Assembly: GCA_035582835.1 (NCBI GenBank)
Contig: JAYKAV010000012.1
Span: forward strand, 34,818-98,817
DNA from: Phoebastria nigripes
Lineage: Eukaryota; Chordata; Aves; Procellariiformes; Diomedeidae
Direction: 5' to 3'
Length of the DNA stretch: 64,000 nt
Shown: piece by piece, positions 25,340 through 37,256 of the stretch
How positions within the stretch are numbered: position 1 is the stretch's first letter
How the letters are laid out: each line of letters opens with the position of its first letter
The notes under the pieces: generated by a model
The model's input: only the letters and a program-made list of their open reading frames with translations
Databases searched by the model: none
Told to the model about the DNA's origin: nothing
Program-made: the position numbers and the translations under genes

Positions 25340-28300
25340 CTTTCAAACCTTGCAGCCTATCCCCACAATCAATGGAAAGCTAAAGAGAGCCCTTGCTGTC
25401 AGTGTGGGTTAATCTGGAATTCCCTGGCATCTTCAGATCCTTATGCATCAAAACATTAGTTTGCATCAAAAGTTTGTACAGTTACTCAAAGTATTCAGGA
25501 GTTCAGAAAACGACAAGAGAGAATGAACTAAAATGCCTCCAATTTCTATGGCTTGCAAACTTCAAAAACTGTAATTGTGCTGGAAGTCTTTGATCTCAAT
25601 ATTACTCTTCTATTGCCTTTGAAGTCAAAAGCATAGGGCTATTGCAGTGGGATCCTAAGGTGTCAAGTGCTAATTCCCTATAGCCACATTTAAGGTACAT
25701 CATATTAGCTATTGACCACTAGGTGCTAAAGAATGTAACCATATGTAGAGAGCGTTTTCTTATTAAAGAAGGTTTCACGCATCAGTAGTTTCGGTGCAGA
25801 TTGTTTTTTACCAACAAAGAGGTCACTGCAGACCACTGATGCACGGGACCTCTGGAAGATGTTTTCTAGAACAAACGAGCAATCACGCATTTTTAACAAT
25901 CAACTGTTACAGCTAAGCGGGAGTTAAAATGATGTCAAAAGTTACACACTAAACAGCAGCATATGTTATTTTTGGTGCTTAGGAGGGAGCCCTAGAAGGG
26001 GGAGGTTGGTGAGGGGCTCGGCTGGAATGCCGGGAATCTCTGCTTGCCCCTGAGATGGGAGCTTAATGCCGTAAATTGGTACCAGCGTCTGCCTTCATAC
26101 AGCAGAACTGGAAAAGAAAAATGGAAAGGGCTGCATTTATATGACTTGTAAAATATTCATTTATATGCTGCGCTTGAGGAGAATCGATCTCTAGAGAGCA
26201 TGAGGTTTCTCCATCTCAGTCAAATTAGATTAGAGGTAAGAGCTGAGTGGGATAAAATGTCATGGGGACGGGAATGGGGCGAAACAGTGTGGGCATGTGC
26301 TCACCTCTGATCCCCTGAACGGGGCAGGGGGGTCATTAGGAAGGGCTGAAACTGCAATGGGACCGAGGCACAGGCTTGCCCCTGAGCAAGCGTCTCTGGG
26401 TTTTGATTCCACTAGGTGGCAAATTGTTGAAATCTTTTTGTAGATTTGGTCTTCAGTGACCTGCTTTATCTGTCAAATTATAGCAAGGTTAAATAAGGTC
26501 AGTGCTGAGGGAGGCAATGGTTTATTCCTTTTACGTGCAGTGTTATTTTCAGTGTATGGTGAAGGAGAATGCAGCAATGGGCACAGCAATGGGCACAGTG
26601 GGATTTATGCTTTGCTCCTCCACAGTTGCCCATTGCTCCTTAGCATTGCTCAGACACCGAGTGNGCTGCAATGACCATACACAACTCCAGAGCTTTGCGA
26701 GGGGCCGTATGTGGCCGGATCGACTTTCTTCTTTCAGCCTCTTGAACNTCAGTTGTTGAGTAATTTCCTCATCACCAAGAGCTTGTCAAAGACAAAGTCT
26801 GAAAATATGGTATGATAAAGAGGAATCAGTAAAAGTTGTATGTTTTGGGCCAGATGTTACCTGGTGATGGTTAGTCTTGTTAAAATTCTGTTCTGAGTTA
26901 CTCCTTTATAAATGGGAGTGGACAATCTGTGCAGTGCCATCTGCCTTATTTCTGATTTTCTGGGGAAAAAACCCGACGCAGTGCCCATCTGAACGTCAGC
27001 AAGGTTTTCACGGTGTAACAGCGGTGGTTTGTAGCTAATTGGGTTTCTCTATGTCTGTGTGACCCCTAGCCAGGTCTGTGCACAGGGCATGAGANGTGGT
27101 GTGGGCAGTGAGAGCTAGGTTAGCCCATGGCTGGAGTGACTAGTCACACCAACCCAGTGGTTTTTTCCAGTTAGAATGCTCTTTGAAGATTTTAAGGGAG
27201 ACGTGCTATTGTGAATGGGGTTCTTTCAGTCTTTTCCTGATGTTAAGGAATCCTGAAGAGTTTCTAACAACAGACTTTTACATAGTTAAACTGAGAAATA
27301 TCTTATATAATGTTTTCAGCTACTTCTGACAATAATGTCTTTACCTCGGGAGCAAAGTATTCATGATGATGTCAATAAAGACAGCAGCTTTGACAGCAGT
27401 TTTATATATCAGCATAGATGTAGAGCGCTGAATATTACCTATATTATCAATTGGCTAACACTTTCCACGAGAAAGATGTCTCTTTAGAAAGCTGTGCCTT
27501 TTATGAGTGTCATCAACTTCTGTCAGGCTTGACACGGCTGGATTTGACTGGGTTTGAGGTTTTTATTGTTGTTTAAATTTGTGATAAAATAAGTGAGCAT
27601 TTTCTGAGAAATGGATGTTGAAAAATGTGTTATGTTCAAATATAAACTGCTTCATTCTACTGTTCTTTGTGAAAGCTCTGAGATCAGTGGAGGAAAAGAC
27701 TTAAGTAATAGAGTGATTTGCCATGCTTTTGGTATTAAAACGGCACAGGTACAGCTCATGCAGAGGCAGTGACTTATACAGCTCTAAATATCTCTCCCTT
27801 TAAAAGCTCTGGGGTTTAAAAGCTTTGTGCAGAGCCTCCGTCNGCTTTTGGGTAACCCAAGGGCAGAGGAAGAAGAGCAGTGAGGGCAGCGAGAGCAGGC
27901 AGGCAGCTGTGAGCACGCTGCATGTACAGGTGTGTCATATCATACCAATAAGAAACAACTTATTCGCACATATGAGGAATATTTATTTTTCCANGTTATG
28001 AAAAAACGATTCTCTGTATTTCTAAGTTAGTGCAAATCAGTATGGTTTCATACNTTATTATTTCAGACGCGGTCTCTTGATGGATGCAGAAAGGGCAGGC
28101 TTACTGACAACTTTCTACCATCTCAACTTTCTTAGTGTTTGTTGGCGAGCGTAACATAGAAAGAGGACATAACATAGATCATACGTCACCACCACCTTAT
28201 GTCTGCAACTGGTGGCTCCTGAAGAGCAAGGATGCATCAGTCATGCTTCCGACAGGTGACACTAAGTGATTCCAAGGTGATCACTGCCGGCTTGTAAGGT

Positions 28301-31299
28301 GCTGCTATGAAGTACTGCTCCCAGTTGCGAGCCCTGGGACAACGCGTGGGGGTGTGCAGCGCTGTTTCAGACCGCACTGCTTCAACCACCTTCTTTTCTG
28401 CNTATAAATCACTGGGCACGCAGACCATCCGGCGGCGGCGTGACCCGCCCATGTGCCCTCCTCTTGTATCAGCATGCTGAAGCGAAATGCAGGTGGGGAC
28501 CAGCGAGGAGCTGCTTTCATTACGGGAGGCCTCTTTCTGAATATTTACATCTGAGATATAAATCACACTTAACGCATCACCCAGTGTAATAGGTTCCTGT
28601 AATTAAATGAGAGCTTTATTGAATAAATTACCACAGTGGTAATTATATGTGTAATACTCTTGCTGTATCTCCAGCAATTCCTTTAACTTTATCGCAGATA
28701 AAACAGTGACCTTGTCTATTTTCATAATGCTTGATAATTTAAGAAGACGGAAGAAATGTTAATTTTGAGTTGTCCAGGAAGTCTTTAAAAATGTTACTGT
28801 TAATAGTATTAGCTCAATATTAAGACAATATTATTCCTAATACTTTTTGCACACTCACAGTGCCAGTGACTCCCCTGTTACCTTTGGAAACACGCACTTA
28901 CCTGTATGAGCAATGGAGCTTGGTATATGCAACGCGCACTGGTCGTATAGTAGGAAAATGTTGGTTTAGTCTGTAATATCCCCAAATTGATTTTTCTTGA
29001 CAGAGTGGAGAGCCCGAAATTTACTGCATCCAATCAGCAAGGATCTTTATGTAAATTAATGCAGAATTAGAATAGCAGAGTATAACTTGATGACATTGGC
29101 CTTATTTTTTGTATATTAGTCAATACTTGCTAAGTTTACAATTTTGCCTTCCCTTTGGCTAAGTTATTTATATATGCACACAAGTACAAACTCACCCATT
29201 GGACACTTAAATTCCAGTGAGGCTTTATTTTTATTTACTGCTTTCTCCAATATATGCACATCTTTCAAATCTCTACAGAGTTGCATCGATTCCTGTAGTA
29301 TCATCTCCTAGTTTATTGACTACAAGTGGTGACTGATTGTCCCTCGATACTTCAGGAAGACCTAAAAGATACAAGAATGTAGTTTTAAATAGGCTATGAC
29401 TTTATTAAGCTACCACCACATCTGGGAAATTATTTGAGATGGCTGGGAATTTCTTGACAATTTTTTTTCCCACTGGAAAAAAATGCTGATTTGCCAAAAT
29501 CAAAACTCTTTGCTAAGCAGAATTTGATTCAACATATCCAATTAAGAAGAAAAAGAAGCCAGTGCAATAGCAGGTTGACACTGTTAACCGAAGATTGTGC
29601 TTTTTCTTGTGATGGCAATTTTTCAAAATTTTAATGAACTTCTACTTAAAAAAAAGTTGAAACCAATTAATTTGACTGACCTGACAAAAAAAAGGCGGGG
29701 GGTGTTGGTGGGTGGAAATGTGAGATCACAGATTTACACCCTGTCTCCTACGCAACGTCTCTGCAAACTGTTGAAAACTTGTGCGACAAGGAAACATAAT
29801 CCACACTCAGTGAGGAACTTCCTTGCCATGCTGCCACGCTGCTGATACCATCCCTCCCAACCACTGTTTATAGAAAACTTGGGAAATTGGGGGGAAAAAA
29901 AATCAGCGTCTCGATGTAGAAGGCATTAACAGCCTATTTTCCTCCTTCTTAGTGTCTTCTGGTTGGTGTCTTCTGCTTTCCTGAGAGCAGCTGGCTTCCA
30001 TCACCCTGTGCCAGAGAGTCGAGCTTGGGGTCCTGCTTGTCTTTCAGCTCTTCGTTAGCATGTGCCAGCCCATCCGTGGTCCCGTTTAGCTTTGCTGGGA
30101 TCTTCCTGAGCATCTCCTCTTTGCCTCGATCCTACTGAACATCACATTTTCGTGATAAACTAATATTGATCCATTCCTAATATTGGTTTTGCTTGAGATT
30201 TACATTACTGTACTATCAGGATCCTGCCAAGTTAGTCTGAAAACAGTCTAGTTCAGAGAAAACACTTGGATCTATTTTAAGTAAAATCTGAAACTATCTT
30301 CAATTAATAACATTTTAAAAAAATTAATTTGCACTTGCACTCAATAGGGTGCAGGAAGAATAGCAAGGCTTTTTACTATGCTTTGAAAAGCCATAGCAAA
30401 TAACTTCTTCAGTAAAAGAAAAATAACCTAATAGCAGCTTTCTATGGAAATTCACAGTATTTCTCTGTTCAATGGTGCATGAAAATATATGTGCTTTGTA
30501 TGAATGTAGAAATGAAGAAATAATTTATCAAGCAAACATATAGGTGGTACTTCAAGAATTTCTCTTGCTTTGGAAACATTATTCTTTTTTTGACACAGCT
30601 TTACTGATCTGTTGTCTGAAGGATAGATCTAAGATGGGAGAGGAAATACTTTCCTTCATTTTATGATAAAGAAAAGGGAAGAAAGAAAAACTAAGCATTA
30701 AGATGCCAACATGTGTTTCATCTACTTCAGTTCTGCCCGAGAGAACTAGATTCAGCAGAACAGTTTCACCTTCGCAGAAGTTATTACCTTAACTTCTCTG
30801 CCTCTTCTCACAAGTTTTTCTATTTTTTGCTTAGTGTCTTTGTATTTTATCTTTCACAAGAGAGTAAAGCATCTGCTCTCTAAGGTTAACAGAAATCAAT
30901 GCCATCAAGTACTGAAGAGCCCTAGGTCTGCCAGACCAAGGGGGATGTTTTTAAGGGTGATATTCTGTAAATGCAATTAGGTATTTATGTACCTCTAAAA
31001 CTTATATAGAGCCTAGAGGTATCTAAACACCTTTTAAGAATCTGCAGCTAGACGTTTATTGATAAACAACATGAATAGGTCTCGTCATAGAAGATTTTGC
31101 CCCAGTGACTCTCCAACCTCGTCCCCTTCTGCAGGGGTGAGCCGGGGTCCGTGGGCATCCCAGCCGCCCCTGCCCCGCACTGGCCTCTCTGCCAGGGGCT
31201 ATCGGACAGATACATCTGGGGAGAAAAACGGGGTTTCAGAAGTATAAGACGTTTTTCTAGCTGTAGCTAGAAACTTCACACACCTTAACTGTCCTCTGC
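25340..31299. other. Non-coding unique sequence
   Basis: No gene is supported. Local features are the 12-mer tandem and hairpin at 26573-26637, a possible trace of a fossil repeat at about 26848-26925 (a gggccagat word followed by a gttactcctttataaatggg-like block), and a GC-richer patch at about 31095-31250. Open frames stay below 110 codons, and those at 28237-28566 overlap each other on one strand without recognisable content. Confidence 0.5.
26573..26637 (+). repeat. 12-mer tandem pair plus inverted copy (hairpin)
   Basis: The 12-mer agcaatgggcac occurs twice in tandem (26573-26584 and 26585-26596). A third, inverted copy follows at 26620-26637 (ccacagttgcccattgct). The second and third copies can pair over 11 perfect base pairs plus four more (gtgg/ccac) beyond a small internal loop, leaving a loop of about 18 bases. 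This is a real structural feature of the sequence; function is unknown. Confidence 0.7.
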
Positions 31300-31770
31300 C
31301 GCAGGGCAGGATCAGCCACACTTGCAACATTTTTGATGGCTGTTTGTCCAAACTTTACTTAAATGCCAGTGATGGAGATGAAGAAGCTGTGGTCTGAACT
31401 GGCCTTGCAGTTAGGCTAGCTTAAACCTCCCTGGCAATATTTGTTGCCTAACTCTCAATGGCCGAGAGAAGAAGTTCTTTCCTTCACCTTTGCCACTACC
31501 TTTTAAGTACTTGAAACCTGTTATCGTGTGTCTGCTCTGTCTTTATGACAGATTATGGCAAAAAAACCCCCAATATTCCACGTAGATGATACCGGTTGAT
31601 CTCTGATTGTTTTCATTGTTTTCCCTTGTCTCTTTTTCTTTGGCCAAATAAGACGTACATCAAACTTAAACAAATTTAGGTAACACCAAAGTTGCTGCAA
31701 CAGGACTATCCTCATTTTGTGGAGTAGAGGTTTCCCAAACATTTCCAGAAGTTGCATTTGGTATGTGCAC
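31300..31770 (-). mobile_element. Old CR1/L3-like LINE 3' region (antisense)
   Basis: Read on the plus strand, the fragment shows in order gggcaggatcag, gatggctgtttgtccaaact, ccagtgatggagatg, cctccctggcaatatttg, gttgcctaactctcaatggc and ttaagtacttgaaacctgtt. These correspond to the antisense 3' portion of ancient CR1/L3 LINEs (GGCAGGATCA... TGTTTGTCCAACC... CCAGTGATGGAGA... AAGTACTTGAAAGCTGTTATC). The element therefore lies on the minus strand with its 3' end near 31300. It is heavily diverged, so the insertion is old. The left end is uncertain by about 15 bp, and the right end fades over about 50 bp. Confidence 0.8.
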
Positions 31771-34700
31771 CAGGTATGACAGTGTTATTGTGACGTATAT
31801 GTCAGCATCTCATTGTGACAGTGCCGTTAAATTTCTCAGTAAAGCCACAATGTTGTTAATAGACTGAGTAATCTGAGCTACTGTTTTTTCCTTTTACATC
31901 ACCGCTATACTCCACAGGAAAATCATCTAAGACTTTTGTGACTATAATTATTCTAAAGTCTGTATTGTTAACACAGCGATTGCATTTAGGTTAGACTCAG
32001 CGGCACACTCATTTAGGTTAGACTGGATATTTGCTGTAGGAAAGAGATGGATGGATAGAATGAGACTTACAGTTTAGGGAAAAGATATGATTATTCATTT
32101 TTCTTTAGCAAAAACTAAGAATAATAGTAATTCTTAGTATTGACTAAGAGCCAAAGGCTAAAGCTGTCTTTTAGAAAAAATAAAATGCAGTGTCTGTTGG
32201 GAATTATTTTACTTTGAACTCCATGGTCAGCTGATATCCTTGACCCAACAGATGGAAAGGTCATAGTTAAAATATAAAGTAGCTACTATTTTAAAAAAAC
32301 AAATATAAAAGACATTTAGCTCAGCAAAATATTATTTCTAAGCTTTGTACACTGACAAGGAATCCAAGAGTTTCCTGTAACCTCTTTGTAGTTGATTAAT
32401 GTAAACATCTTCTGATGCAAATAACAGGGGTATTTTTAGTACAGATTATATGGCATGGTATTTCTGATGCTTACTTATTTTTTGTAAATACATTTTCCAA
32501 AAAAGAAAATATACTGTCAGCAGGCTTTTGGGATGCTNCAGGTCATATGCAGCATCATGTCCTCTTGGCTTTCTGGGGCCAGACACATGACACTTTCTGG
32601 GATGTGCAATTGCTTCTGCAGCCCACAGAGATCCTCCCTGGCATCACTGCGACCTGTGCATCCTCTGGACAGCCCATTTTGAAATCCTGCCACTCAGCTG
32701 GAAGCCATGCAGCCTGCTATTTAGTTGAAGGCAATGGGGTAGCTGCTTAGCTCCTCCATCCAGTTCCAAAACCCAGCTAGCNAGCTTCATGCCAAGCACA
32801 TGCCTTGCACACTCATCCAAACATCATGCTTGGAGAGAGCTTTCTGCAAAAGCCATTCTGCATGTTTCTGGAGCGGTTCTTAGATTGACAATACACAAAC
32901 AGAACTTGACATGAGGCAATAAAGAAATATTTGCCCGAACGTGACAAGAAGTTGTTGTGCCTACCTCTAATAAACATGAGTGCAGCGGTTGTTGTTTCGG
33001 GCAACTGCCTGTAAGGAACGGGAATCTGCTGAACGGTGAACAAGGAGAGAACACACAAACTTGCACGCACACACGCACTTCTGTCATCTCTGCCCACGAC
33101 CTTCCTTATATTTAAAACACAGCAGAGCAGATCTTCAGGACTGCAAGATCATTACTGAAATGAGGATTACTGTGACCTTGACCATTGGGAACGTGTGCCA
33201 GAAGCTGTTGATTGCAGCTACAGCTCCTGAGGGTAAAGGGAAAAGATGCTTAAAAGTGAACTTTGTGCTTTGCAAATACCTGGCCTATCTGGACAGGTGA
33301 TAAGTTGATGTGGCCCCTAATTTGTGCCGGGCACGACCCTCCCAGGAATTTCAGCCTGCAACGGAGGCCCCATGGAGTGCACGGAAATATCGCACCTTAG
33401 GAGGCTGGTGAGTACAAAACATCTGCTTCGCTATTGAGACTCTCATCTTCAGACTTTTAAATTTAATTAGTGCACTTAACCAGTCTACTTTGAGGGGAAT
33501 ATTGATCAGTTCTCTATCCTCAATATTATTCTTATTTCTCTGAGAGATGTTAATAGAAAAGACAGTGCCTTTGTCTAAATACAGAGGTTTTATTTATTTT
33601 AATCCCCCTTCCCAGTTACTTAAGTTTGTGAAAAGCTATCAGCTGGAGACATATATCAGAGTAGCAGTGGTATTTCTCCTCGATTAAGTTTCTACTTGTA
33701 CATTTCCCAAAGCAAATAAAACCAGACTGGAACTGAATTAAGGGAGTTCACACAGTGTTTTGTATTGGTTAATTTAATAGGTACAAAATTCACCTAATTA
33801 GTTAAAGCCATACAAACGTATGTCAGTTTGAAGCTTCTTTGTTATGTATACAACAAGCAACGTATCTCTGTTATGTGAGTTGTGGTTTTCTGAATGTTAT
33901 AAAACATGACTATTTTTAAAAATAGTGATCAAATTTGATTGTGTCCATGTTTTTTAAACAAAATTTTCTTTGTCCACAGTTTTTGGGGGGATAAGGGAAG
34001 AAAACCTTTTGGATGATGTGATAGGTACGTATCAACAGAGACATCCCAAATCACTTTTAAAATATTTAATATTTTTGTCTAATTTTACAGTTGGACTCTT
34101 CAGAGGCATCTCCAAAAATCAGGTTAGCGGTTCCCACTGATCTTCAGTACAAGGAGGCTCTCTAAAACCTACAGGAACCTCAGATTTTGAGCAGTATTAG
34201 GAAAATAATCAGATTACTTTAATTTTAGGATTAAGAAGCAAGGATGGGAAACACTCATTTATTTACTGGATTCCGATAGTCTCACTGTGATTAAGCATAA
34301 TTTTATTTTCCTTACCTTCTTTGCAGTTCTGGCAGTTATCAAATGTACACATTGGGGGAAAAAACCTGAAACCAAAACCCAAAACCACAAAAAATGAATG
34401 TCATGAGTGTAACGAAGTGTGATGTGAAATACGTAGGGAAAACTAGGATGGGATGTTGGCCCAGTGGCATTCCTCAGCCCTGTAGCTCTCCAGGTGGTAA
34501 GTGAAAATGATCTCTCTTTCTCTCCCCGTTTTAAAACAGGGATTCAGTGCAGTATCTGGGTGGAATTCTCCCGTTGTACATTAATACACCAAGACTGTAC
34601 AAGAAATCTCAGTGAGTCATCAGCTTCACAAGTATTTCCCTCTGCTGTACTGCAAAGCCCCTGTAACTGAATTACTCTATATGTCAGTAAAAATGCAAAA

Positions 34701-35534
34701 TCATTTTCCATTTAAATATTTAAGTTAAGCAATTTGATAACACAGGCAACAAGGACTGGTAAATCTCATCTACTTTCATGAATATAACAGTGACAAATAC
34801 TAGCAATGCTTCAAAGGAAGGTCAGCACTCCAAACAAATTGCATTGGAGCCTTCAGCTGAGGCATTTGCTCTCCAAAGCATGAATATATGGTAGATACAA
34901 AATTTAAGGATATTAAGTTATTTAGCCTCAGAGTTTGACTTCATGATAGACAGTGGCACTGAACTCCCCAGCTTGCAGCTTGATTGCAGACCATAAATAG
35001 TGCATGTGTGCCATATCGACTACCTGACCTAATTTCATTTGTATTGAGAATACATCTAGAATAGGAAATAGAGGAAACCGAGAACTTTTTATTTCTTTTG
35101 TTTCTTTTTAAAGCTTTTTGGGGGGAAGGGAGGGGATGTAGTTGAAACAAAAACTTTTTTTTGTGGAAATTTCTCAGCTTTGCTGGAAGTTTCAAAAAGA
35201 CCAGCTCTCTGATCCATGATATTTTCTGCTTAAATGATANCATCCTCCAAACGGGATTATATTCCTGGATAAGGCAAGAAAGATCTGATTTCAAATGCTT
35301 GCTGTGAATCCAGTAGAAGAAAGACTTGAAACTATCAAGTGGAGGTGCAAGCCATACTCGCCGTTGACAACATCATCAGGTTAGCAATATTGCAGTGATA
35401 ACNACAGACAGGTAACTTTTGGTTCATTTTCTTAACTGTATTGATTAGCTGACTATGCAAACGTTGCAAGTTTGTGTCATGAGAAAGCCTCGCTAATGTT
35501 CATGAACTGCAAGGTGCTTGGGTCAGTGAGCGTC
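31771..35534. other. Non-coding unique sequence
   Basis: AT-rich DNA with two small features: a 15-mer catttaggttagact repeated at 31983-31997 and 32010-32024, and a perfect 18-base palindrome at 33909-33926. The open frame at 32415-32750 (plus, 111 codons) crosses an N and has no recognisable protein content. No gene is supported. Confidence 0.55.
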
Positions 35535-35745
35535 ACAAGTCGATGATTCCCAATACATACTTTAATGAAGTTTGACATATAACTTCAGTGTGACCTTGTT
35601 TTGTACAAGAGCACTAATATCGTGAGTTACATCAATAAACCTGAATAAGGTTTTTTCGCTGAAAAGAGTCTCTGACACCTGCACTACTATAAATATTCAT
35701 TGGAAAAACATACCAATTGGTGTTAAGGTTTAATTTTGGTGGGAC
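35535..35745 (+). repeat. Diverged direct repeat, copy A
   Basis: Copy A shares a collinear series of words with copy B at 37045-37256, about 1520 bp downstream in the same orientation: ttcccaat (35547 / 37064), gttacatcaataa (35626 / 37147), tgacacctg (35673 / 37199) and cattggaaa (35698 / 37224). Offsets change by only a few bases (1517 to 1526), so the two align over roughly 200 bp with small indels. Between shared words the sequences differ strongly, so the copies are old. I do not recognise the family. It may be an ancient interspersed repeat, a decayed pair of LTRs, or a local tandem duplication. Confidence 0.7.
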
Positions 35746-37044
35746 TTGGGGCTGCATTTGGGTTTATGCCAGAAGAAACTAAACAATTTAGGATGCTATT
35801 TATGAATATATAACATTGGAAACAGTAGTTAAAGTCAGAGATACAAATGTAGATATGGGAGTGTTTCCATATGCATTTGCTGGAGATATTTAAAGAAGCT
35901 TGGCTCACCCAAGAAGTTATGAAGTGTATTACAATGCACCAGTGCACTTTAACGGCTCTTGATGAGGTGCTTTTATAGGGCCTGTGCTATATTTAAATGC
36001 TCATTTTCCTTTGGAATATCCCAGGATATTACCTGGGATAAGAGAAGTATTTTGTCCTTTCTTAAGAAGAGTTCCCTGATCAGGGGACAGCATTTCTTGT
36101 TGGTTCAAAGAAGTAATATCTGCATAGTCAAAATACGATAACACAGCTTTTAAATACTTTTGTATTTGTTTTTTGTCAGTTATGATTTTATTTTCTTTTT
36201 CTCTGGAATGTAACGATTAGGACCAAAGTTTAATTAACTTTAGTTTTGGTTGCTTGATGGTGGCTGCAGGGACATGAATACAAGTGCTGATTGAAAGACT
36301 GTGGATCTCTGGTACTTGTTCATATTTTTGCCTTCCTGCTTGAACTTTATGCCTCTGTTGTGTTCCTGAGAACACTTGGGGGCAGTGAATAGTCTGTTCC
36401 ACAATGAACTGCTTATTTTGGGAAAGAGGGTAATTACAGTGAAGCAACAAAAAATAAATCTGGAGCCAGTTCACTTCATATGGTTTTAATGTTCAAGAAA
36501 AAGCCTTTAAAAATGAAAAGGATACTTCTCAAATATATCCACTGAAGAAACTCATTGCAAGGGAGGTGGAATTATAAAGCAGAACCCTCAAATGAAGCCC
36601 ACTTTTTTCTTGGATCATTTTGCACCAGGAAATCTGTTCTGATATCTGCATGCTCTTTGAGTGAATCAGCTCACCAGCTCTATCCAGTTCTCCCCACCTC
36701 AGTCGTAGGGGCCTTCTCCCCCCTGTCAGTGAAGAATGAGTCTGGTGGAGGAATCTCCTCTGGAGAAATAGCCTCAGCTGGCCAGTTAAGATGATGGGTT
36801 TAAGATAGGTCTTATTACAAACTGAAGATGTGATGGGGCCAAAAATCTAAATCCAAGCTCTGTCTCTGTGCAAGGAATAGCAAAAGCCGCAGCTGTGTTA
36901 GTAGAGTAGTGAATGTTGCACTGAAGATGAAAATCACTTCACCTTTTGTTTCTTTCCTTAACATTATTCCATATGTATTGAAAACAGAATATGAGTTGCT
37001 GGAAAAAGGCCATAAGAGCCTTCTGAGTGTACAGAGAGTATAGT
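35746..37044. other. Sequence between diverged repeats A and B
   Basis: About 1.3 kb of AT-rich sequence lying between the two repeat copies. Open frames are 60-86 codons. I looked for retroviral-type protein traces because of the flanking direct repeats and recognised none. No poly-purine tract or tRNA primer-binding site is obvious. Confidence 0.5.
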
Positions 37045-37256
37045 GGTTGCAGAAGTTTGACAATTCCCAATGCACTCTTTAATAAAACCTGGCATGCAAC
37101 TGTAGAGTAATCTACCCGTCTTTGCTCAAGCGCAGTAATATTGTGGGTTACATCAATAAGGTCTGAATCAGTCTTGTCACTGTAAAGGTTGTCTTTTTTG
37201 ACACCTGTATGGCTCCAAACACTCATTGGAAATTCATATTGACTGGTATGGTGTTG
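37045..37256 (+). repeat. Diverged direct repeat, copy B
   Basis: Partner of copy A at 35535-35745 in the same orientation; see that entry for the shared, collinear words. Similarity fades on the right after about ggtatggtgttg (near 37256) and on the left before about 37045. Confidence 0.7.
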
